From NCBI GenBank assembly GCA_900543035.1, contig UQPV01000053.1, positions 1 through 17,348 on the forward strand: a DNA stretch of 17,348 nt, in the 5' to 3' direction. The stretch is from an uncultured Solobacterium sp. GTDB taxonomy: Bacteria; Bacillota_I; Bacilli_A; Erysipelotrichales; Erysipelotrichaceae. The stretch's first letter is position 1. Each line of letters begins with the position of its first letter. The position numbers and the translations under genes are program-made. The notes under the pieces are model-generated. The model saw only the letters and a list, made by a program, of their open reading frames with translations. It ran no database searches and had not been told where the DNA came from. This document shows positions 13,876 to 17,348 of the stretch, in pieces.

Positions 13876-13905
13876 CTTCATGCTCCTTTCCGATGATCCT
13901 GATAC

Positions 13906-13957
13906 AAAAAAAGCTCTTCATGCGGCCGTCCCTGACGCCTCGCCTGAAAGATGCTTT
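13906..13957 (-). promoter_or_regulatory. Terminator-like attenuator in the cysS leader
   Basis: A long imperfect hairpin (outer pairs AAAGC/GCTTT, then TTTCA/TGAAG, inner CGTC/GACG) ends in a run of seven T. Only about 30 nt separate it from the cysS start, with no promoter-like sequence. It is either the terminator of the preceding gene with read-through, or a leader attenuator of cysS. The conserved T-box sequence is not present. Confidence 0.55.
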
Positions 13958-13972
13958 CCATTGTTCACGCGC

Positions 13973-14004
13973 GTGCGCGCTCCTGTCTGTGCAGGAGGGC
14001 GCAC
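13973..14004 (-). repeat. Strong GC-rich hairpin between the membrane-anchored gene and cysS
   Basis: GTGCGC-C-CTCCTG pairs with CAGGAG-C-GCGCAC around a 6-nt loop: 12 bp with one mismatch. No T run follows, so it is not a terminator by itself. It could protect the 3' end of the upstream message or act with the hairpin at 13906-13957. Confidence 0.6.
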
Positions 14005-14022
14005 ACACCGTGTCTTCCGTTG

Positions 14023-14673
14023 TTACTCAGCCGATTCGCTCAAAAGGCCGCGGATCTCCTCTTCATAAGGGGTCCCCTTCAGCTTCTGCAGCGCTTCCTT
14101 CAGATACTTCTTGCTCTTTCTCGTATCATTCTTATATTTATACTGAAGACCAAGCAGATAGGCGAACATGCCCTTCTGCTCATCAGCGACCGCGTTGTCA
14201 TAGTACGCCTGCATCTCATGGATATACTTCGCTTCCTTGCGCAGAAGCACGCTTGCGATCATCTTCAGCTCCTTGGCGGACTGCGGACCGGCATTTTCCT
14301 GAACGATGGAAATCATCTTATCCGCCTTACGCCGGTTCTTCATCTCCACATAGAAGTAGAATCCCTGCATCGCCACAGCTGCCTTGCGCTTCTTCTTCAT
14401 GCGCATATGCAGCATCAAATTGATCTGATCCTCGATCTTTGCCGTATCGCCCTGTGAAAGCACCGCGCTCAGACGCATCATCTCACGATCAGCCGGATGC
14501 AGCGCAAACTTGCACCAGAACGAATCGAGGATATGATAAAACCGGTCATAGTCCTCTTCTGACATCGCCTTCATGATCTTCTTCGTGTACGTCTTACGCA
14601 ACAGATAGTTTCTGATGAGGATGACGACGAGGACGACCACGCCGACCAATACCCAAACCCATATATTATCCAT
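14023..14673 (-). CDS. Membrane-anchored helical protein of unknown function
   Basis: The 216-aa product has an N-terminal membrane span (about 4-22) followed by a basic stretch, so the rest is probably in the cytoplasm. The remainder is mostly helical, rich in Lys, Met and Ala, with repeated helix pairs resembling TPR-like solenoids: for example YDRFYHILDSFW at about 42-53, and a last repeat FAYLLGLQYKYKNDTRKSKKYLKEAL that looks most TPR-like. I do not recognise a named family. AAGGAG lies 10 nt before the start at 14673, inside the preceding small gene, which overlaps it by 8 nt. It may be a scaffold for other proteins; this is inference from fold type only. Confidence 0.75.
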   Translation of the reverse strand: MDNIWVWVLVGVVVLVVILIRNYLLRKTYTKKIMKAMSEEDYDRFYHILDSFWCKFALHPADREMMRLSAVLSQGDTAKIEDQINLMLHMRMKKKRKAAVAMQGFYFYVEMKNRRKADKMISIVQENAGPQSAKELKMIASVLLRKEAKYIHEMQAYYDNAVADEQKGMFAYLLGLQYKYKNDTRKSKKYLKEALQKLKGTPYEEEIRGLLSESAE

Positions 14674-14848
14674 TCTGCACTTTCTCCTTTTCTTCCCCGT
14701 TCATCTCTGAGGTGATTGACTGAAACTGCTTCAGCAGATCCTCGTCCATCCCGCTTTTCTTCATTCGCTGCAGATAAGCCAGATCCAGCTCATCCACATC
14801 CTCCAGGGCATCTTCGTTCCCTTCAGCTAGTCTTTCCTTCAGCGGCAT
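14666..14848 (-). CDS. Small acidic protein of unknown function
   Basis: The product is 60 aa from the ATG at 14848, 9 nt after GGAG; an ATG three codons earlier would touch that site. It is soluble, strongly charged and acidic (EGNEDALEDVDELDLAYLQ), with no membrane span. It overlaps the next gene by 8 nt and both lie behind one promoter, so the two proteins probably work together. No family is recognised. Good ribosome binding site, promoter and overlap make it likely to be real. Confidence 0.65.
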   Translation of the reverse strand: MPLKERLAEGNEDALEDVDELDLAYLQRMKKSGMDEDLLKQFQSITSEMNGEEKEKVQNG

Positions 14849-14881
14849 TTTTTTCATCTCCGTTTCAGATTACGTGAAATT

Positions 14882-14890
14882 ATTATATCA
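14882..14890 (-). promoter_or_regulatory. Extended -10 promoter of the two-gene unknown unit
   Basis: TGATATAAT (14890-14882) has a perfect TATAAT with the TGn extension. No good -35 box lies 17 nt upstream, as is common for extended -10 promoters. The distance to the small gene's start is about 33 nt. Confidence 0.55.
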
Positions 14891-14929
14891 TATTCGCTGA
14901 ACAACTGCACTCGTTTTGTGTCACACCCG

Positions 14930-14957
14930 AAAAAAAAGCACCTCCGAAGAGATGCTT
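14930..14957 (-). terminator. Intrinsic terminator of gap
   Basis: The 9-bp stem AAGCATCTC/GAGGTGCTT closes a TTCG tetraloop and is followed by eight T. It starts about 15 nt after the gap stop codon and is a strong Rho-independent terminator. Confidence 0.92.
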
Positions 14958-14972
14958 GATGAATTTCCTGAA

Positions 14973-15986
14973 TTATTTCAGTTCAGAGAAGTACTTGATC
15001 GTACGAACCATCTGGCTGGTGTAGCTGTTTTCGTTGTCGTACCAAGCAACGACCTGTACATGAGTCGTTCCATCGCCCATGTCGTGAGCCATTGTCTGTG
15101 TAGCATCGAACAGAGAACCATAACGCATTCCGACGATATCGCTGGATACGAGTTCTTCTTCCGTATAACCATAGGACTCAGTCTGAGCAGCCTTCATGGC
15201 AGCGTTGATCTCTTCCTTAGTTACCTTGCCGTCAACAACAGCGACCAGGATAGTCGTAGATCCTGTAGGCGTCGGTACACGCTGTGCAGAACCGATCAGT
15301 TTGCCGTTCAGTTCCGGAATAACCAGACCGATTGCCTTTGCAGCACCCGTAGAGTTCGGCACGATGTTGCATGCAGCCGCACGAGAACGACGCTTGTCGC
15401 CCTTTCTCTGCGGTCCGTCCAGCGTCATCTGATCACCAGTGTACGCATGAACCGTAGTCATGATACCGCTCTTGATCGGAGCCAGATCATTCAGTGCCTT
15501 AGCCATCGGCGCGAGGCAGTTCGTGGTGCAGGAAGCGGCAGAAATAACCGTATCTTCCGGCTTCAGTGTCTCATGGTTAACATTGTAAACGATGGTCGGC
15601 AGGTCGTTTCCAGCAGGAGCGGAGATAACGACCTTACGAGCGCCAGCCTCGATATGTGCGCTTGCCTTTGCTTTGGATGTATAGAAGCCAGTGCACTCCA
15701 GAACAACGTCAACACCCAGTTCGCCCCAAGGCAGGTTCTTTGCATCTGCTTCCTTGTAGATCGTAATTTCCTTACCATCAACAGTAATGGAGCTTTCACC
15801 GGCAGAAACCGTGTCAGCCAGCGCATAACGGCCCTGAGTGGAGTCGTATTTTAATAAGTGAGCCAGCATTTCAGGAGAAGTCAGGTCGTTGATGGCAACG
15901 ACATCATAGCCCTCTGCCCCAAACATCTGGCGGAATGCAAGACGTCCGATACGTCCGAATCCATTGATCGCAACTTTTACTGTCAT
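14973..15986 (-). CDS. gap: NAD-dependent glyceraldehyde-3-phosphate dehydrogenase
   Basis: The 337-aa product starts at ATG 15986, 9 nt after AGGAGG. The Rossmann motif NGFGRIGR is at 8-15 and Asp34 in AIND favours NAD over NADP. The active site is SCTTNC with Cys153, plus His180 in [10 protein letters not shown]. Length is typical for phosphorylating GAPDH of glycolysis, which makes 1,3-bisphosphoglycerate. The gene has its own near-perfect promoter and terminator and is not next to pgk or tpi here. Strong signals fit a highly expressed glycolytic enzyme. A gluconeogenic NADP-type GapB role is less likely given Asp34. Confidence 0.97.
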   Translation of the reverse strand: MTVKVAINGFGRIGRLAFRQMFGAEGYDVVAINDLTSPEMLAHLLKYDSTQGRYALADTVSAGESSITVDGKEITIYKEADAKNLPWGELGVDVVLECTGFYTSKAKASAHIEAGARKVVISAPAGNDLPTIVYNVNHETLKPEDTVISAASCTTNCLAPMAKALNDLAPIKSGIMTTVHAYTGDQMTLDGPQRKGDKRRSRAAACNIVPNSTGAAKAIGLVIPELNGKLIGSAQRVPTPTGSTTILVAVVDGKVTKEEINAAMKAAQTESYGYTEEELVSSDIVGMRYGSLFDATQTMAHDMGDGTTHVQVVAWYDNENSYTSQMVRTIKYFSELK

Positions 15987-16014
15987 TTTCAAAGTCCTCC
16001 TTTTGACAATATAT

Positions 16015-16043
16015 ATTATAAGTACTTGCTTATTTCTTGTCAA
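16015..16043 (-). promoter_or_regulatory. Consensus promoter of gap
   Basis: TTGACA (16043-16038), exactly 17 nt, and TATAAT (16020-16015): a perfect sigma-A consensus. Arms TTGACAA and TTGTCAA (16043-16037 and about 16009-16003) flank the whole promoter as an inverted repeat, and AAGTACTT lies in its spacer. Confidence 0.9.
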
Positions 16044-16098
16044 TTAAGAATGGCGCCGCCCGTCGGTTTTTTAACGGGTTTTCCGGTTTCAGCGCGCC

Positions 16099-16138
16099 CA
16101 AAAAGAAAAGAGGGCTTTCCCTTATAGGATCCCTCATT
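16099..16138 (-). terminator. Terminator of the 279-aa unknown gene
   Basis: GAGGG pairs with CCCTC across an imperfect inner stem (CC/GG), and is followed by TTTTCTTTTT. It begins about 12 nt after the stop codon. A second CCCGT/ACGGG hairpin at about 16057-16077 lies between it and the gap promoter. Confidence 0.7.
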
Positions 16139-16149
16139 GCCGATACGGT

Positions 16150-16989
16150 TTATTCCGGCTGGCTCTTTGCGATCTGCCACATCTCTCGATAGGAGATGAA
16201 GCTGATGGCATCGCTGCGGTCCTTTGCTCCGTGACGCTGTTTCTTCACGTTGCCCTCGTATTCCTCCTGCAGCTTGCGCTTGTCCATCATGTACTGCACA
16301 TAGCAGAACTTCTTCAGCAGGAACCATCTCATGATATAGGAATAGATCGCCGGCTGCGCGTCCTCCTGCAGCTTCGGGAGCTCCTCCCTTGCCTCTTCCT
16401 GCAAACGCTCGCCGCGTTCCTTCGCCAGCTCGATCATCTCATCATAGTTCTTGAACAGGCGGCGGTCCGCAAAACGCTGCACGATGCCAGCCTTCTCCTT
16501 ACGTCCGAAATAGCGTTCCATCGCGTCACGGAACACGTCGTCCACGTCTTCCCCGCACACCATGGACACGATCTCATTTCTCGTCCCCTCGTACATGTTG
16601 TCCGGTTCGCTGATCACATAATAATATGCCTTGGCGAAGACATAATCCTCACGGCCGCCGAACAGGATGATGCTGGCGCGCTGTCCGCCATCATCCTTTC
16701 CATATACGATATACGGCACGCAGATCTCACCATCGGGCATTTTGAACGCATCCTTATAGCGGATGATCTGATTGGCGATCGCATCGCGGTTGATATTCAG
16801 ATGAAGATCCGTGCAGATCCTGAGATTCTCATCCAGTCCGTGCAGGAACCGGAATGCCTCAGCCTCCCTTGTCTTCGTCTCATCTTCTTCGATCATCCCC
16901 AAGTAGTCTTCCAGATATCCGTTGAATGAACAGATATCGCCGCCGTCTCTTTGATCCTTGTGCGTTGTCAGGATATCATAAATTGCCAT
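16150..16989 (-). CDS. Conserved-looking cytoplasmic protein of unknown function
   Basis: The 279-aa product starts at ATG 16989, 9 nt after AGGAGG; an in-frame ATG at 17007 is less well placed. There is no signal peptide or membrane span. The first two thirds look like an alpha/beta domain (FLHGLDENLRICTDLHLNINRD, VPYIVYGKDDGGQRASIILFGG, FAKAYYYVISEPDNMYEGTRNE). The last third is strongly helical and charged, with a likely coiled coil around residues 180-255 (ERGERLQEEAREELPKLQED). I do not recognise a family or catalytic motif. It is a single-gene unit with its own promoter, a cre-like site and a terminator, which hints at a carbon-regulated role. Confidence 0.8.
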   Translation of the reverse strand: MAIYDILTTHKDQRDGGDICSFNGYLEDYLGMIEEDETKTREAEAFRFLHGLDENLRICTDLHLNINRDAIANQIIRYKDAFKMPDGEICVPYIVYGKDDGGQRASIILFGGREDYVFAKAYYYVISEPDNMYEGTRNEIVSMVCGEDVDDVFRDAMERYFGRKEKAGIVQRFADRRLFKNYDEMIELAKERGERLQEEAREELPKLQEDAQPAIYSYIMRWFLLKKFCYVQYMMDKRKLQEEYEGNVKKQRHGAKDRSDAISFISYREMWQIAKSQPE

Positions 16990-17041
16990 ATCACATGCCC
17001 TCCTCATTCCCCCAATTATCCATTCTGTTTTCAGAAAGATA

Positions 17042-17057
17042 TGGTAAACGCTTTCAT
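17042..17057 (-). promoter_or_regulatory. CcpA-type cre site
   Basis: The minus strand reads ATGAAAGCGTTTACCA, differing at two positions from the Bacillus cre consensus WTGAAARCGYTTTCWN. It lies between the -10 box and the ribosome binding site of the 279-aa gene, just after the expected transcription start, where CcpA binding would normally repress. A second TATAAT (17061-17056) overlaps it. Confidence 0.6.
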
Positions 17058-17071
17058 TATACTATGTAAGT

Positions 17072-17100
17072 ATTATAATCCCCTCTTAGCATTTTTTCAA
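17072..17100 (-). promoter_or_regulatory. Promoter of the 279-aa unknown gene
   Basis: TTGAAA (17100-17095), a 17-nt spacer and TATAAT (17077-17072). The leader to the start codon is about 75 nt and contains the cre-like site. Confidence 0.7.
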
Positions 17101-17163
17101 CTAAATCATGATAATTTAGCATCATTTGCGCTTTTTTTGCACTATTTTTCTCATGACGGCGAA

Positions 17164-17190
17164 AAGGCAGCTGCGGGAACCAGCTGCCTT
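17164..17190 (-). terminator. Intrinsic terminator of a gene at the right edge
   Basis: A 10-bp stem AAGGCAGCTG/CAGCTGCCTT with a 7-nt loop ends in TTTT on the minus strand. It implies a minus-strand transcript coming from beyond or just inside the right edge. Confidence 0.75.
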
Positions 17191-17264
17191 CTCAGGGATG
17201 GGAAAAGAATGAAAAAGCTATTGTTTGAAGCCTTCCTCGGCTTCGAGATCATCCTACCAGATCT

Positions 17265-17348
17265 TTATGGGTGTAGGGCGTCATATTCTATTACAGAAAA
17301 AATGCAGTTTATTTTGACCTGTCCAGGCTCTTGAACGTCACTTTGTGA
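17265..17348 (-). CDS. Possible C-terminal end of a minus-strand gene, frame unresolved
   Basis: Two minus-strand frames are open from the edge: one for 27 codons to TAA at 17265 (ending FSVIEYDALHP) and one for 12 codons to TAA at 17309 (ending TFKSLDRSK). Either could be the end of a gene whose message stops at the terminator at 17164-17190. The fragment is too short to identify. The rest of 17008-17264 holds the promoter, the cre-like site and this terminator, and no gene that I can support. Confidence 0.25.
   Translation of the reverse strand, partial: SQSDVQEPGQVKINCIFSVIEYDALHP

Noticed and set aside
13876..14022. T-box riboswitch for cysS
   Set aside because: The gap is too short for a standard T-box and the TGG that would pair with the tRNA acceptor end is missing; only a terminator-like hairpin is supported.
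14916..15854. 312-codon open frame on the plus strand
   Set aside because: It is antisense to gap and even runs through the gap terminator; Ser/Arg-rich mirror translation.
17210..17334. Small plus-strand frame starting MKKLLFEAFLGFE
   Set aside because: The Shine-Dalgarno is poor, the frame lies antisense to the probable end of a minus-strand gene, and the protein has no recognisable character.
1..17348. CRISPR arrays, insertion sequences, tRNA or rRNA genes
   Set aside because: No regular repeat-spacer pattern, transposase within the window, or tRNA cloverleaf other than the tmRNA acceptor was seen.

Overview
All confident genes in this window lie on the minus strand, so it is read from right to left. 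The content points to a low- to mid-GC Bacillota (Firmicutes) chromosome: the neighbourhoods cysS-mrnC-rlmB-sigH-rpmG-secE-nusG and secG-rnr-smpB-ssrA are both Bacilli-type, ribosome binding sites are strong AGGAGG types, and promoters are sigma-A-like. The two blocks sit almost end to end, yacP is missing between rlmB and sigH, and the GC content looks fairly high for a Bacillus relative. An Erysipelotrichales-type gut bacterium is my guess, but this is inference only.

Right edge (about 14.9-17.3 kb): a possible gene end with a terminator; an unrecognised 279-aa cytoplasmic protein with its own promoter and a CcpA cre-like site just downstream of the -10 box; then gap (NAD-dependent GAPDH), a single-gene unit with a perfect TTGACA-17-TATAAT promoter and a TTCG-loop terminator.

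Centre (about 9.8-14.9 kb): a two-gene unit of unknown function (60-aa acidic protein plus a membrane-anchored 216-aa protein); then cysS behind a terminator-like attenuator; then tightly packed mrnC, rlmB and a SigH-like sigma factor (translation tRNA charging, 23S rRNA maturation and methylation, transcription). A palindrome and two tandem promoters separate sigH from rpmG-secE-nusG, which ends in a strong terminator, so nusG is not followed by rplK here.

Left-centre (about 4.2-9.7 kb): a small membrane protein and a HAD-IIA phosphatase, then secG with its own promoter, then rnr, a CapA-type lipoprotein, smpB and ssrA. RNase R, SmpB and tmRNA work together in trans-translation and decay of the released mRNA. 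The tmRNA encodes the tag GNNFRTANNFAFAA and has a promoter inside the 3' end of smpB.

Left edge (1-4.15 kb): directly downstream of ssrA, a common integration site for genomic islands, the sequence becomes visibly more AT-rich and looks accessory. It holds a 756-aa SPKTG-type cell-wall-anchored surface protein and the first 474 residues of a seven-TM sensor-kinase-like protein with Tyr at the expected phospho-His position. Both genes carry the same element, TTGTGTGGGG followed by YG, at nearly the same distance upstream of a -10 box. This suggests a shared regulator and is the most interesting signal in the window. No CRISPR array, insertion sequence, tRNA or rRNA gene was seen.
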